Origin: Acidobacteriota bacterium
GTDB lineage: Bacteria; Acidobacteriota; UBA6911
NCBI GenBank assembly: GCA_012729555.1
Contig: JAAYCX010000063.1
Location: 1-54,039 of the forward strand
DNA: 54,039 nucleotides
Reading direction: 5' to 3'
Part shown: piece by piece, positions 43,602 to 53,310 of the stretch
Numbering within the stretch: the first letter of the stretch is position 1
How the letters are laid out: each line of letters starts with the position of its first letter
Notes under the pieces: generated by a model
Databases searched by the model: none
Seen by the model: the letters and a program-made list of their open reading frames with translations, nothing else
What the model was told of the DNA's origin: nothing
Program-made: the position numbers and the translations under genes

Positions 43602-44090
43602 TTATCCGCCCGGCTCCACTTTCCTCACCATGGACCGGTCCGGGCAGAGTTCGAGGAGCCGACGCACCGAGCGGTTCAGCACGGGGTGCCTGAGCAGGGG
43701 GGCGATTTCCGCCAGCGGCTCCAGGACGAAGCGGCGGTCCCCCAGCCGGGGGTGGGGGAGAACGAGGTCCGGACGGTCGAGGACGAGGTCGTCGTAAAAC
43801 AGGATGTCGAGGTCGAGCGTCCGGGGTGCGTTGGGGAAAGGGCGCACCCTCCCCTGGGCCAGTTCGATGCTCTGGCAGAACGAGAGGAGTTGGTGCGGCG
43901 TGAGCCGGGTTTCGAGCCCGGCGGCCAGGTTCAGGAACCACGGCTGGTCGTCATAGCCGACCGGTTCGGTCTCGTAGCAGGAGGAGACCGCGATGACGCG
44001 GCCGCAGGCCTCGAGCGCCGCGATTGCGCGGTCGAGTTGGGCCCGCCGGTCTCCGACGTTGGAGCCGGCCGAGATCCATGCCGTGTTCAC
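43602..44090 (-). CDS. folK: 6-hydroxymethyl-7,8-dihydropterin pyrophosphokinase
   Basis: This gives 162 residues. It transfers pyrophosphate from ATP to the pterin in folate synthesis. The signature RPFPNAPRTLDLDILFYDD is split here by key parts: APRTLDLDIL and HPRLGDRRFVLEPLAEIAP are the HPPK marks, with GSNVGDR at the start. It follows lptD by 19 bases on the same strand, so it is probably read from that transcript. The 135 bases between it and dacB show no gene. Confidence 0.95.
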   Translation of the reverse strand: MNTAWISAGSNVGDRRAQLDRAIAALEACGRVIAVSSCYETEPVGYDDQPWFLNLAAGLETRLTPHQLLSFCQSIELAQGRVRPFPNAPRTLDLDILFYDDLVLDRPDLVLPHPRLGDRRFVLEPLAEIAPLLRHPVLNRSVRRLLELCPDRSMVRKVEPGG

Positions 44091-44109
44091 GCCCCCTCCC
44101 TTGCCCGTT

Positions 44110-46347
44110 TCAGAAGATGCCTTCCGGCTCCCGCATGTTGCCGAAGTGCCCGATCCCCTTCAGGGTGAAGGAGAAGGAAAGCCGGGATTCGGTCCGGATG
44201 CCGAGAGCGTACTGGTTGAAGCCCAGGCCCAGGCCGCAGCAGTTCCAGGAGTAGCCCACCCGGACGTTGCTGTTGAGCCACTGCCCGGACTGCAGGTTGC
44301 GGCTGGCCGTCAACCGGGAGTTGAAGCCGCGCTCCTGGGAGCCGAACTCGACCTGTGCCTGCACGTGGTTCCCGGAGAGGAACGCCCCCCCGCGCGGGTT
44401 GATGTAAAAATAGGTTCCGGACAGGGACACCGGTCCCTGCCGCCATTCGGAGGCCAGGCTCACGTTGCTCCAGCGCCCGCGCCCGGTGTCGAAATCGGCG
44501 CGGATGTCGTTGTGGATCCCCTGCCGGGGGGTGAACTGCAGGATGGCGCTGAGGGGGGCGAAGTTGGCCGTCGACGTCGACCGGTAAAACCCGGTGGCGG
44601 TGTCGAGCGGGGTGAAGGCGTTCGCTTCCCCCTCCTGGAAGACCCCGCCGAAAGTCGGGTCGAAATAATATTTCTGCACGAGGGCCAGGGAGAGGATCTC
44701 GGTGCTCCCTCCTTGCGCGGCCGGCGCGCCCCGGTAGAACCGGTGCGTCATCCCGTATTCGATTTCGTTGGTATCGGCGACGGCATCCTCGGCGTCGAAC
44801 CGGAGGGTTTCGTCGAGCCCTTTCACCCCGTGGATCCTGCGCCAGGTGAAAAAGGGCTCGATCGCGTGACGGATCCCGCCCGTCGGCTTCGAACCGAAGC
44901 TCTTCTCGAGCACCGGGGCCCGCACGTCTATCCGCAGGTCGACATAGCGCCGGTGCAGCCCCCGGTTTTCCACCCCCCCGGGGGCGTCTTCGGAAATCCG
45001 GGCCCCGTACCAGGTCTCGCGGACCCCCACCGAGGGGGCCAGGCTGAAGCCCTTCCAGGAGGGGATCCTGGCCGTGATGCGGGGGAAGAGGTCCATGCGC
45101 TGGACGAGGCCGCCGGTTTCGATCAGGCGGTCCACCCGGGACAGCCCCTCGAGCGAGGTGCGGAAGCTCAGGATGAAGGGGGAGCGGCCCAGGGGCGTCC
45201 CGATCGACACAAACTCCAGCGAGGGGATGCGGCGCACCACCACCGACTCGCCCGGGAAGGTCACCGACTCCCTGCCGAAGACGATGTTGGTGGAGAGGCT
45301 CTGGTGGTTGCGGGTCACGAATCCCTGCGCCTTTTCCATCGGTATGGTGGCCGTGCGGAGGTTTTCCGAAAAAGCCTGGCGGAAGGTGAAACTGGAGCTG
45401 ATGTTGGCCCTGACGACGGCCCTCCAGTCCTCCCCGAGCCACGATTCCCCGTCGATGTCCAGCTGGGCCCCCCCCTGGTCCAGTTTGTCGCGGATGCCGT
45501 AGCCCCGGAGCTCCAGCCTGGTTTTCGGGTTCGGCCGCGCCCGGAACTCGGCCCCCAGCGCGAGTCCCCGCAGGCTGAAATAATCACCGTAGACCAGCAG
45601 GTCGGCGCTTCTTCCCAGGGTCTGGTAATACCCTTCGCTGAAGACGCGTCCCTTGGACGTCGAGTTGCCCGTGTGAAAGGGGAGGAAGCCGCTCGAGCGT
45701 TCCTTCAGCCCGACGGGGAGGACGACGTAGGGCAGGTAGAGTACCGGGACCCCCTTGACCCGGAAAACGGCGCTCCGCATCCGGGCGGTCTGGTCCACCC
45801 GGATGTCGGTCCGGGCCGCCGTGAAGCGCCACTTGGGGTTCTCCTCCAGGCAGGTGGTCGCCCCCCCCTCCTCGACACGGTAGGTGTCCGGCCCGGTCTT
45901 GAGGATCCGGCGGCCCGAGATCATGAATTCCCGGTCGGTGAACCCGGTGGCGTCGTAAAAAGCCCCGGTCTGGGTCGCAAAATTGAACTCGGCCCGCGAG
46001 CAGGTGAGCCACTGCCGGTCCCCGTCCTGGCTGAAACGGGTATCGCCGGAGATGAAACCCTCGCGGGTGGCTTCGTCGTAGACCGCCTCCTCCCCGGTCA
46101 CGACGATATCGCGGAAGGTGATGCGGACGCCCCCGGCCGCCCGGTGGAGCGACTTCGACTTTTCCTGGGTGTCGGAGACGAGGACCACCGTGCCGTCGCG
46201 GTAGCGGATTTCGGTCCGCACCCGTCCCGCGGGATCCTCCGGCGCGACCTGTCCCGCCGCGGCCGCAGCGAGGGCTGCGCAGAGCACCGCCGCCAGGAGG
46301 GCCCGACCCCCTCCGCCGGCGTATCGTGTTCCGAGCCCTCGTCTCAT
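44110..46347 (-). CDS. lptD: LPS-assembly protein LptD
   Basis: This gives 745 residues with a signal peptide (hydrophobic run ending AAAAAGQ). The N-terminal OstA/LptA-like jelly roll (about 40-200) contains VVTGEEAVYDEATREGFISGDTRF in parts (GEEAVYDEA, GDTRFSQ) and VKGVPVLYLPYVVLPVG; the C-terminal barrel domain (210-745) is rich in alternating strands. It inserts lipopolysaccharide into the outer membrane with LptE. This makes a diderm, LPS-bearing organism very likely. A nearly full-length antisense frame exists but is a GC artefact. The gene is transcribed away from proB. Confidence 0.9.
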   Translation of the reverse strand: MRRGLGTRYAGGGGRALLAAVLCAALAAAAAGQVAPEDPAGRVRTEIRYRDGTVVLVSDTQEKSKSLHRAAGGVRITFRDIVVTGEEAVYDEATREGFISGDTRFSQDGDRQWLTCSRAEFNFATQTGAFYDATGFTDREFMISGRRILKTGPDTYRVEEGGATTCLEENPKWRFTAARTDIRVDQTARMRSAVFRVKGVPVLYLPYVVLPVGLKERSSGFLPFHTGNSTSKGRVFSEGYYQTLGRSADLLVYGDYFSLRGLALGAEFRARPNPKTRLELRGYGIRDKLDQGGAQLDIDGESWLGEDWRAVVRANISSSFTFRQAFSENLRTATIPMEKAQGFVTRNHQSLSTNIVFGRESVTFPGESVVVRRIPSLEFVSIGTPLGRSPFILSFRTSLEGLSRVDRLIETGGLVQRMDLFPRITARIPSWKGFSLAPSVGVRETWYGARISEDAPGGVENRGLHRRYVDLRIDVRAPVLEKSFGSKPTGGIRHAIEPFFTWRRIHGVKGLDETLRFDAEDAVADTNEIEYGMTHRFYRGAPAAQGGSTEILSLALVQKYYFDPTFGGVFQEGEANAFTPLDTATGFYRSTSTANFAPLSAILQFTPRQGIHNDIRADFDTGRGRWSNVSLASEWRQGPVSLSGTYFYINPRGGAFLSGNHVQAQVEFGSQERGFNSRLTASRNLQSGQWLNSNVRVGYSWNCCGLGLGFNQYALGIRTESRLSFSFTLKGIGHFGNMREPEGIF

Positions 46348-46437
46348 TCCGTCTCTTCCCGGGAATCGCGCCGGCCCGCCCGCCGGGCGCCGATTTATGC
46401 TATCCTAAACCTTTCTCAATAATCCAGGGGAAGGCGC

Positions 46438-47535
46438 ATGCGCACCGTCATCAAATTGGGCACCTCCACTCTCACCCGGGGAACCCCCTGCCTCTCCCCC
46501 CCCCTCGTCATCGATCTGGCCCGGCAGATCGCCCGGCTCGGGGGGGAGGGGGAGGAGATCCTCCTGGTCTCCTCGGGCGCCATCGCCGCGGGGAGGGAAC
46601 GGCTGGGCTTTCCGGAGCTGCCCAGGGACATTCCGGTCAAGCAGATGCTGGCCGCCGTGGGGCAGCCGCGCCTCATGGCGTTTTACGAACAGGTCTTCGG
46701 CCTGTACGGGGTGACGGTGGCGCAGGTCCTCCTGACGCGCCGCGACCTCTCGAACCGGCGGGGCTACCTGAACGCGCGTAACGCCCTGCTGGCCCTCCTC
46801 GGGCGCGGGGCCCTTCCGATCATCAACGAGAACGACACCGTGGCGACCGAGGAGATCCGGGTGGGGGACAACGACAACCTCTCCGCCCTGGTGGCCAACC
46901 TGGTGGACGCCGACCGGCTGGTGCTGCTGACGGACCAGGCGGGGCTGTTCACGGCCGACCCGCGGACCGATCCGGGGGCGCGGCTGGTGGAAGAGGTCTC
47001 CGGCCCCGAAATCGGGCCGGAACTCTGGAAGGCCGCCGGGGGGAGCGGGTGCGGGCTGGGCACCGGGGGCATGGCGACCAAGCTCCGGGCGGCCGACCTG
47101 GCCCGGCGTTCGGGCACGGGCTGCATCATCGCCGCAGGGGCCGAGCCCGATGTCCTCCTGCGCCTCGCCCGGGGTGAGAGGCTGGGGACGCGGATCCTTC
47201 CTTCGGCCTCGGCGGTCGAGAGCCGCAAGCGCTATATCCTGTCCGGCAGCCAGTCCCCGGGGAAACTGACGGTGGACGAGGGGGCGGCCCGGGCGCTCGC
47301 CCGCGGGGGGAGCCTGCTGCCCGTCGGTCTGGCCGCGGTCGAGGGTTCCTTCGAACGCGGGGACACCGTGCGCGTGACGCTGCCCGAAGGGCGCGAGATC
47401 GCGCGCGGAATCGTCAACTACGACAGCCGGGATCTCGCCCGCATCCTCCGTTCCCCCTCCGACGCGATCGAATCGATCCTCGGGTACCGGTTCGGGGACG
47501 AGGTGATCCATCACAACGACATGGTGCTGATCTGA
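46438..47535 (+). CDS. proB: glutamate 5-kinase with PUA domain
   Basis: This gives 365 residues: the amino-acid kinase domain (about 1-250) plus a C-terminal PUA domain (about 272-355, ARALARGGSLLPVGLAAVEG). It makes gamma-glutamyl phosphate, the first step of proline synthesis. VIKLGTSTLT and LVSSGAIAAGRERLG are the nucleotide and substrate loops, INENDTVATEEI a further signature, and GTGGMATKLRAADLA the late motif. The ATG at 46438 follows GGGGAAGG. It is followed 20 bases later by proA. Confidence 0.95.
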   Translation: MRTVIKLGTSTLTRGTPCLSPPLVIDLARQIARLGGEGEEILLVSSGAIAAGRERLGFPELPRDIPVKQMLAAVGQPRLMAFYEQVFGLYGVTVAQVLLTRRDLSNRRGYLNARNALLALLGRGALPIINENDTVATEEIRVGDNDNLSALVANLVDADRLVLLTDQAGLFTADPRTDPGARLVEEVSGPEIGPELWKAAGGSGCGLGTGGMATKLRAADLARRSGTGCIIAAGAEPDVLLRLARGERLGTRILPSASAVESRKRYILSGSQSPGKLTVDEGAARALARGGSLLPVGLAAVEGSFERGDTVRVTLPEGREIARGIVNYDSRDLARILRSPSDAIESILGYRFGDEVIHHNDMVLI

Positions 47536-47555
47536 ACGAGCCGGAAGGAGTCGCT

Positions 47556-48806
47556 ATGGTGAGGGAAATGGGGCGGAAGGCGCGCGCGGCGGCGAGGGTC
47601 ATGGCCACGCTTCCAACGGAGGTCCGCAACGGGGCGCTCGGCGCCCTGGCACGGCTCCTCGACCGGTCCCGGGGGGTGATCGAGGAAGCGAACGGGCGGG
47701 ACGTGGCGCTTGCCCGCGCCTCCGGCCTCGACGACGCCCTGATCGACCGCCTGACGCTCGACGGGGCGCGCATCGGGGCGCTCGCCCGCGACGTGCTCGC
47801 ACTCGAGCGGCTGCCCGACCCGGTCGGGGAGAGGTTCGACCGGACGGTCCTCCCCAACGGGCTCCGGCTCTGCCGGCAGCGCGTCCCCCTGGGGGTGATC
47901 GGCGTCATCTACGAATCGCGGCCCAACGTGACGATCGACGTTTCCGCCCTGTCGGTCAAAACGGGGAACAGCGTGATCCTGCGCGGCGGAAAGGAGACGC
48001 TGCATTCGAACCGGGCGCTCGTGGCCCTGGTGCGGGAGGCTCTCGGGGGCAGCGGCCTGCCCCGGGACGCGGTGCAGTTTGTCGGGGACCCCGACCGCGC
48101 GCGCGTCCTCGAGCTGCTCGAGCTCGGCGAACTGGTCGACGTCATCATCCCCAGGGGGGGGGCGAGCCTCCACCGCTTCTGCCGGGAGCACAGCCGGATT
48201 CCCGTCATCACGGGGGGGATCGGCATCTGTCACATCTACGTCGACGCGTCGGCCGACATCGAAAGGGCCCTGGGCGTCATCCACAACGCGAAGACCCAGC
48301 GCCCCTCGGTCTGCAACGCCCTGGACACGGTGCTGGTGCACCGCGGCGTGGCGGCCGGGGCGCTCCCCCGGATCGTGGAGGCCCTGGCCCCGGCCGGGGT
48401 CACTTTCCGGGCAGACCCCGAGGCGCTCGAATGCCTCGCCGGACACGGGGCTGTCCGGGCCGCCGGCCCCGGGGACTTCGACACCGAGTGGATGTCGCTG
48501 GTGCTGGGACTGAAGGTGGTCGGGGACATCGACGAGGCGATCGCGCACACCAACGCCCACAGCATGGGGCATTCCGACTCGATCCTGACGGGAGACCCGG
48601 CCAGCGCCGAGCGCTGGATCCGGGAGGTGGACTCGGCCGCGGTGTACGTCAACGCCTCCACCCGCTTCACCGACGGGGGGCAGTTCGGGCTCGGGGCCGA
48701 GGTCGCGATCTCCACCCAGCGCCTGCACGCCCGCGGCCCGATGGGGCCGCGCGAGCTGACGACCTACAAGTGGGTGGGCGAGGGGGACTACCACACGCGG
48801 TCGTAG
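47556..48806 (+). CDS. proA: gamma-glutamyl phosphate reductase
   Basis: This gives 416 residues of the aldehyde dehydrogenase superfamily. It reduces the ProB product to glutamate semialdehyde with NADPH. The catalytic Cys lies in QRPSVCNALDT; GVIGVIYESRPNVT and LRGGKETLHSN are conserved, and FTDGGQFGLGAEVAISTQ is the C-terminal signature. GGAAGGAG precedes the ATG by seven bases. Together with proB this covers two of three proline steps; proC is not in the window. Confidence 0.95.
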   Translation: MVREMGRKARAAARVMATLPTEVRNGALGALARLLDRSRGVIEEANGRDVALARASGLDDALIDRLTLDGARIGALARDVLALERLPDPVGERFDRTVLPNGLRLCRQRVPLGVIGVIYESRPNVTIDVSALSVKTGNSVILRGGKETLHSNRALVALVREALGGSGLPRDAVQFVGDPDRARVLELLELGELVDVIIPRGGASLHRFCREHSRIPVITGGIGICHIYVDASADIERALGVIHNAKTQRPSVCNALDTVLVHRGVAAGALPRIVEALAPAGVTFRADPEALECLAGHGAVRAAGPGDFDTEWMSLVLGLKVVGDIDEAIAHTNAHSMGHSDSILTGDPASAERWIREVDSAAVYVNASTRFTDGGQFGLGAEVAISTQRLHARGPMGPRELTTYKWVGEGDYHTRS

Positions 48807-48814
48807 GCACAGGC

Positions 48815-50110
48815 TCACGCCCCGGCGTCCGCCTCGAGGAGCCCGGCGTTGCCGCGGAGCTCCTCGAAGACGCGGAACTGCACCAGGGCGCGCGACCGGT
48901 TGAGATCGGGGGGGTCTCCGGGCCGGAGGCGGAAGTAGCGGTCCCCCCGCACGTAATCGGCGAGGAAGCGAACCCCCAGTTCCAGCGCCATGATCGCGGG
49001 GGCGGCCGCCATCAGCGCCGTCTCCCCGGCGGCCCGGGGCGCCGCCTGGAGAATGAAGCCGCGCGCGGCCGCCCGGTACACCCCGGTGTCGATGCGGATT
49101 TTTTCGGGATCGGTCTCCCTTTCCCCCGCGACGTTGACCAGGGAGCGCACCATGTCCCCCCAATCGCTGAGCCAGGTGTGGGGCATGATGGTGTCGAGGT
49201 CGACCAGGGCGCGGACCCTCCCCGTGGCGGCGCTGAAGAGAAAGTTCTCGAGCTTGGTGTCCCCGTGGACGGCCGTCCGCCTGAGGCGTCCGGCGGCCAG
49301 GCCCCGGCCGAGGGTGAGCGCGAACTCCCGGTGCTCGACCGCCAGCGCCGAGAGCCGCCGGACGCCGGCGTCGGCGCGGCGGCGCTCGAATTCCCCGGGC
49401 GGGATGTGGACGATGAAATCGTGCTGCGTGTCCGCGGCCAGGCCGGCGTCTTCCGGAAGGAAGGGGGCGGCCTCGGCCGCGGTCCGGTTTCCGGCCAGGA
49501 CGGAGTGCAGTTGGGCGTAGTACAGGGCCGTGTCCCGGTAACCGGGCAGCGGCGCCCGTAGCAGGTCCGGGTCGATGTCCGCCGTCAGCCGGCCGAACAG
49601 CGCGAGCCCCCGCCCTGCCTCCTCGGCCACCCGCAGCCGCGATTCCCGGTCGGGGATCTCACCCAGGCTGCGGTAGCAGAGCGCGTTCCGGATGTAGCCC
49701 ATCATGCGCCAGCAGCGCGGGCCCTCCTCCCCCGGAATCTCCAGGAAGGGGCGCCCCTGCACGGTCGGGACCAGATTCAAGACCTCCCACTCGCCCAGAT
49801 CGGGGTCCCCGAGGCGGGCGAGGGCCCGCCGCTGGGCCTCCAGACAGAGGCGCATGGCTTCGATCACCCCCGCCGGATGGCGGAAGACCCCGGGGTTCAG
49901 AAGCTGAAGCAGATGATGCGAGCGATTGTCCGGGGGGCCGGACACGACCCGGTAGGAGTGCTGGTTGATGTTCCCCTTCCTGGGGAACTCGAACACCTCC
50001 AGGGGGCGGGGGAGGGCGAAGCGGGAGGCGATCGCGTGGATCCGTCCGGGGGCGCGGGCCTCGGACGTGCCGGCGCGGGGATCGGGCGGACAGCGGGAAG
50101 GTTCGGTCAT
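48815..50110 (-). CDS. APH-family kinase, NahK-like
   Basis: This gives 431 residues of the aminoglycoside phosphotransferase fold. The catalytic loop is AVHGDTKLENFLF and the metal-binding site is ALVDLDTIMP; GNINQHSYRV and HHLLQLLNPGVF form the nucleotide-binding N lobe. This set resembles anomeric N-acetylhexosamine 1-kinases (NahK) more than antibiotic kinases, so a sugar 1-phosphate role is likely, but the substrate is not proven. It converges with proA nine bases away and is divergent from gap. Confidence 0.8.
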   Translation of the reverse strand: MTEPSRCPPDPRAGTSEARAPGRIHAIASRFALPRPLEVFEFPRKGNINQHSYRVVSGPPDNRSHHLLQLLNPGVFRHPAGVIEAMRLCLEAQRRALARLGDPDLGEWEVLNLVPTVQGRPFLEIPGEEGPRCWRMMGYIRNALCYRSLGEIPDRESRLRVAEEAGRGLALFGRLTADIDPDLLRAPLPGYRDTALYYAQLHSVLAGNRTAAEAAPFLPEDAGLAADTQHDFIVHIPPGEFERRRADAGVRRLSALAVEHREFALTLGRGLAAGRLRRTAVHGDTKLENFLFSAATGRVRALVDLDTIMPHTWLSDWGDMVRSLVNVAGERETDPEKIRIDTGVYRAAARGFILQAAPRAAGETALMAAAPAIMALELGVRFLADYVRGDRYFRLRPGDPPDLNRSRALVQFRVFEELRGNAGLLEADAGA

Positions 50111-50155
50111 GGCGCGCCCAGTCTATCATCAAAGGGACCGTTTCCGGCCCGGCTA

Positions 50156-50184
50156 TTCCCTAGCTCCGCGATATGGCGTATACT
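50156..50184 (+). promoter_or_regulatory. possible gap promoter
   Basis: A good -10 (TATACT, 50179-50184) stands 17 bases after a weak -35 (TTCCCT, 50156-50161), about 100 bases before the gap start. The remaining leader contains no obvious structured element. Confidence 0.35.
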
Positions 50185-50285
50185 GAAAAATCCTTCGAAC
50201 CACAGCTCCTGGTTCGGCAACATCCAGCCGGCCGCCCGATGCGTTCACGCCGTGGGCGGGCGAAACTTAACTCGGAGGAACCGCC

Positions 50286-51281
50286 ATGTCAATCAAAGTC
50301 GCCATCAACGGATTCGGCCGTATCGGCAGGAACCTGGTCCGCTGCTGCATCAACGATCCCCGGGTGGAAATCGTGGGGATCAACGACATCACCAACGCCG
50401 AGGTCATGACCCACCTCCTGAAATACGACTCGGTCCTGGGCCGCTTCGGCGAGAAGGTGGAACTGGACGGGAATCGCCTCCTCATAAGCGGCAGGCCGAT
50501 CCGGATGTTCAGCGAAAGGGACCCGGGGGCCATCGACTGGAGCGCGGTCGGCGCCCAGGTCGTCGTCGAGTCCACCGGGTTGTTCCGCGATGCGGAAAAG
50601 GCGAAGGCCCACCTGCGGGGGACGGTCAAGAAGGTGGTCATCTCGGCGCCGGGGAAAAACGTCGACGGGACCTTCTGCGTCGGCGTCAACACCGGCTCCT
50701 ACGATCCGGCGCGTCACCACATCGTGTCGAACGCTTCCTGCACCACCAACTGCCTGGCCCCCCTGGCCAAGGTGCTCGACGAGACGTTCGGGATCGAAGC
50801 GGGGCTCATGACCACGATCCACAGCTACACGAACGATCAGAACCTGCTGGACCTGCAGCACAAGGATCTCCGGCGCGCCCGCGCCGCGGCCGTGAACCTG
50901 GTCCCCAGCACCACCGGCGCGGCCAAGGCGATCGGCCTGGTCCTGCCCGCACTCGAGGGGAAGCTGGACGGGCTGTCCATCCGGGTGCCGACGCCCAACG
51001 TCTCCCTCGTGGACCTCGTGGTCACCGTCCGCGCCCAGACGACGCGGGAGGAGGTGAACCGGGCGCTGCGGGAGGCGGCCGACGGCGCCCTGAAAGGGAT
51101 CCTGGGCTATTCCGAAGAGCCCCTGGTCTCCACCGATTACATGCAGAACTCCTGTTCGGGCACGGTGGACTCGCTGGAAACCAAGGTCATGGGCCGGATG
51201 GTCAAGACGCTGGCCTGGTACGACAACGAGTGGGGCTATTCCTGCCGGCTGCGGGACCTCGTGAAACTCATCGTCCAATAG
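50286..51281 (+). CDS. gap: glyceraldehyde-3-phosphate dehydrogenase
   Basis: This gives 331 residues. The NAD-binding start is KVAINGFGRIGRN; NDITNAE with its Asp favours NAD. The catalytic Cys is in ASCTTNCLAP and the partner His in IHSYTNDQ; WYDNEWGYSCR is the C-terminal signature. It oxidises glyceraldehyde-3-phosphate with phosphate in glycolysis. CGGAGGAA precedes the ATG. It opens the gap-pgk-tpiA run. Confidence 0.96.
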   Translation: MSIKVAINGFGRIGRNLVRCCINDPRVEIVGINDITNAEVMTHLLKYDSVLGRFGEKVELDGNRLLISGRPIRMFSERDPGAIDWSAVGAQVVVESTGLFRDAEKAKAHLRGTVKKVVISAPGKNVDGTFCVGVNTGSYDPARHHIVSNASCTTNCLAPLAKVLDETFGIEAGLMTTIHSYTNDQNLLDLQHKDLRRARAAAVNLVPSTTGAAKAIGLVLPALEGKLDGLSIRVPTPNVSLVDLVVTVRAQTTREEVNRALREAADGALKGILGYSEEPLVSTDYMQNSCSGTVDSLETKVMGRMVKTLAWYDNEWGYSCRLRDLVKLIVQ

Positions 51282-51339
51282 GCGCGATCCGCCGGGGCCG
51301 GGGAGGGACCGGCCCTTCCGTCCGGGAGGGGGTGCGGTT

Positions 51340-52536
51340 GTGGCAAAGCTGACGCTCGAGGAACTGGAACTGGGGGGGAAGCGCGTCTTCGTACGGGTCG
51401 ACTTCAACGTCCCGATCAAGGAATCGAAGATCACCGACGACCTGCGGATCCGGGAGGCGCTCCCGACGATCCGGTATTGCATCGAACAAGGGGCCCTCGT
51501 CGTCCTGGCCTCGCACCTGGGGCGGCCGAAGGGAAAGGTCCGTCCCGAATTTTCCCTGGCCCCGGTGGCCCGGAGGCTCGAGGAGCTCCTGGGCCGTAGC
51601 GTGCGGTTCGCCGGGGATTGCGTGGGACCGGAGGCGGAGCAGGCGGTAGCGGCGTCCCGTCCCGGGGACGTGGTCCTGCTGGAGAACCTCAGGTTCCACC
51701 CGGGCGAGGAGGCGGGCGACCCCGGCTTCGCCCGGGAGCTCGCGGCCCGCACCCCCCTGTACGTCAACGACGCCTTCGGGTGCGCCCACCGGGCCCACGC
51801 CTCGGTCACGGCCATCGCCCGGTTCGTCGATCGGGCCGCCGCGGGTTTCCTGATGGAGAAGGAACTCCGGTACCTGGGCGGGGCGCTCGAGGCGCCCGAC
51901 CGTCCCTTCGTCGCCATCCTGGGCGGGGCCAAGATCTCGGACAAGATCGACGTGATCGAGAACCTGCTGGGAAAGGTGGACCGCCTCCTGGTCGGGGGGG
52001 CCATGATGTTCACCTTCCTCAGGAGCCAGGGGAAGAAGATCGGCCGGTCGCTTTGCGAGGAGGACAAGCTCGACCTGGCGCGCTCGCTCGTCGGGCGCGC
52101 GGGGGAAGGGCGCCTGATGCTGCCCGTCGACGCGGTTGCGAGCGGCGGGATCGAGGACGGGGCGGGGGCGCACACGGTCCCGGCCGGGGAGATCCCGGAC
52201 GGGGAGATGGGGCTGGACATCGGCCCGCGGACCCTGGCCATGTACGCGGAGGCGGTCCGTTCGGCGCGCACCATCGTCTGGAACGGTCCCATGGGGGTCT
52301 TCGAGCGGGAGGCTTTCGCTTCCGGAACGATGGGCCTGGCCCGGGCGGTGGCCGATTCCGCCGCGGTGTCGATCGTGGGCGGGGGCGATTCGGCCGCCGC
52401 GGTGGTCCGGGCGGGAGTGGCCGATCGGATCACGCACATCTCGACCGGGGGGGGGGCGTCCCTGGAATTCCTGGCCGGGCGGGTGCTCCCCGGGGTCGCC
52501 GCCCTCAACGATCGACAGCGGACGGAGCGGCCATGA
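51340..52536 (+). CDS. pgk: phosphoglycerate kinase
   Basis: This gives 398 residues from a GTG start, with GGGAGGGGG upstream. RVDFNVPIKESKI is the N-terminal substrate site, SHLGRPKG and LLENLRFHPGE are further family blocks, and GGGDSAAAV is the ATP-binding C-terminal loop. It transfers phosphate from 1,3-bisphosphoglycerate to ADP. It starts 58 bases after gap and its stop overlaps tpiA in ATGA. Confidence 0.96.
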   Translation: MAKLTLEELELGGKRVFVRVDFNVPIKESKITDDLRIREALPTIRYCIEQGALVVLASHLGRPKGKVRPEFSLAPVARRLEELLGRSVRFAGDCVGPEAEQAVAASRPGDVVLLENLRFHPGEEAGDPGFARELAARTPLYVNDAFGCAHRAHASVTAIARFVDRAAAGFLMEKELRYLGGALEAPDRPFVAILGGAKISDKIDVIENLLGKVDRLLVGGAMMFTFLRSQGKKIGRSLCEEDKLDLARSLVGRAGEGRLMLPVDAVASGGIEDGAGAHTVPAGEIPDGEMGLDIGPRTLAMYAEAVRSARTIVWNGPMGVFEREAFASGTMGLARAVADSAAVSIVGGGDSAAAVVRAGVADRITHISTGGGASLEFLAGRVLPGVAALNDRQRTERP

Positions 52537-53279
52537 GAACACCCGTAATCGCCGGGAACTGGAAAATGCACAAGACGGTGGCCGAAGGCCGTGCCCTGGC
52601 CCGGGCCATCCGGGAGGGGCTCGGCCCGCGGCCCTCCTGCGAGGTGATCCTCGCGCCGCCGTTTACGGCCCTGGGGGCGGTGGCCGCCGAGATCGAGGGC
52701 TCGCCCGTCCGGCTGGCGGCGCAGAACGTGCACTGGGAAGAGGACGGCGCATTCACGGGGGAGGTCAGCGTCCGGATGCTGGAGGATGTCGGGTGCCGCT
52801 TCGTCCTCATCGGGCATTCCGAACGGAGGCAGTTTTTCCGGGAGACCGACCGGACGGTGAACCTGCGGGTGCGTGCGGCGCTCCGTTCCACGATCGATCC
52901 GATCGTGTGCATCGGGGAGAGCCTGGCCGACCGGGAGGCGGGGCAGCACGAGGACGTAGTGGCGCAACAACTTGCGGGCGGACTCGACGGCTTGACAGCG
53001 GAGGACCTCTTGCGTATTATTCTCGCCTACGAACCGGTGTGGGCGATTGGGACCGGTCGTACGGCATCACCCGGGACCGCTCAGGAAATGCACGGTTTCA
53101 TCCGCGGCCGGCTTGCCGGGAAGTATGGACTCAATGCCGAGAAGGTTCGCATTTTATACGGCGGCAGCGTCAAGCCGGACAACATAGCGGCGCTGATGGG
53201 GCAGCCGGATATCGACGGCGCACTGGTCGGCGGGGCGTGCCTGGAGGCCGAAAGCTTCCTCGGCATCCTCCGCCCATGA
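52533..53279 (+). CDS. tpiA: triosephosphate isomerase
   Basis: This gives 248 residues. Catalytic Lys is in GNWKMHK, His in IGHSERRQFF and Glu in AYEPVWAIGTG; YGGSVKPDNI is the phosphate loop. It interconverts DHAP and glyceraldehyde-3-phosphate. The ATGA overlap with pgk couples their translation. About 30 bases later secG begins. Confidence 0.96.
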   Translation: MRTPVIAGNWKMHKTVAEGRALARAIREGLGPRPSCEVILAPPFTALGAVAAEIEGSPVRLAAQNVHWEEDGAFTGEVSVRMLEDVGCRFVLIGHSERRQFFRETDRTVNLRVRAALRSTIDPIVCIGESLADREAGQHEDVVAQQLAGGLDGLTAEDLLRIILAYEPVWAIGTGRTASPGTAQEMHGFIRGRLAGKYGLNAEKVRILYGGSVKPDNIAALMGQPDIDGALVGGACLEAESFLGILRP

Positions 53280-53310
53280 TCCCGGGACCGGCGGAAGGCA
53301 GGAATCGAAG

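Noticed and set aside
43993-46422. 809-codon frame opposite lptD
   Set aside because: No domain or motif; it is the shadow of a real gene in GC-rich DNA.
48815-50110. Aminoglycoside resistance kinase
   Set aside because: The motif context (GNINQHSY, HGDTKLENFLF, LVDLDTIMP) fits sugar 1-kinases of the NahK type better.
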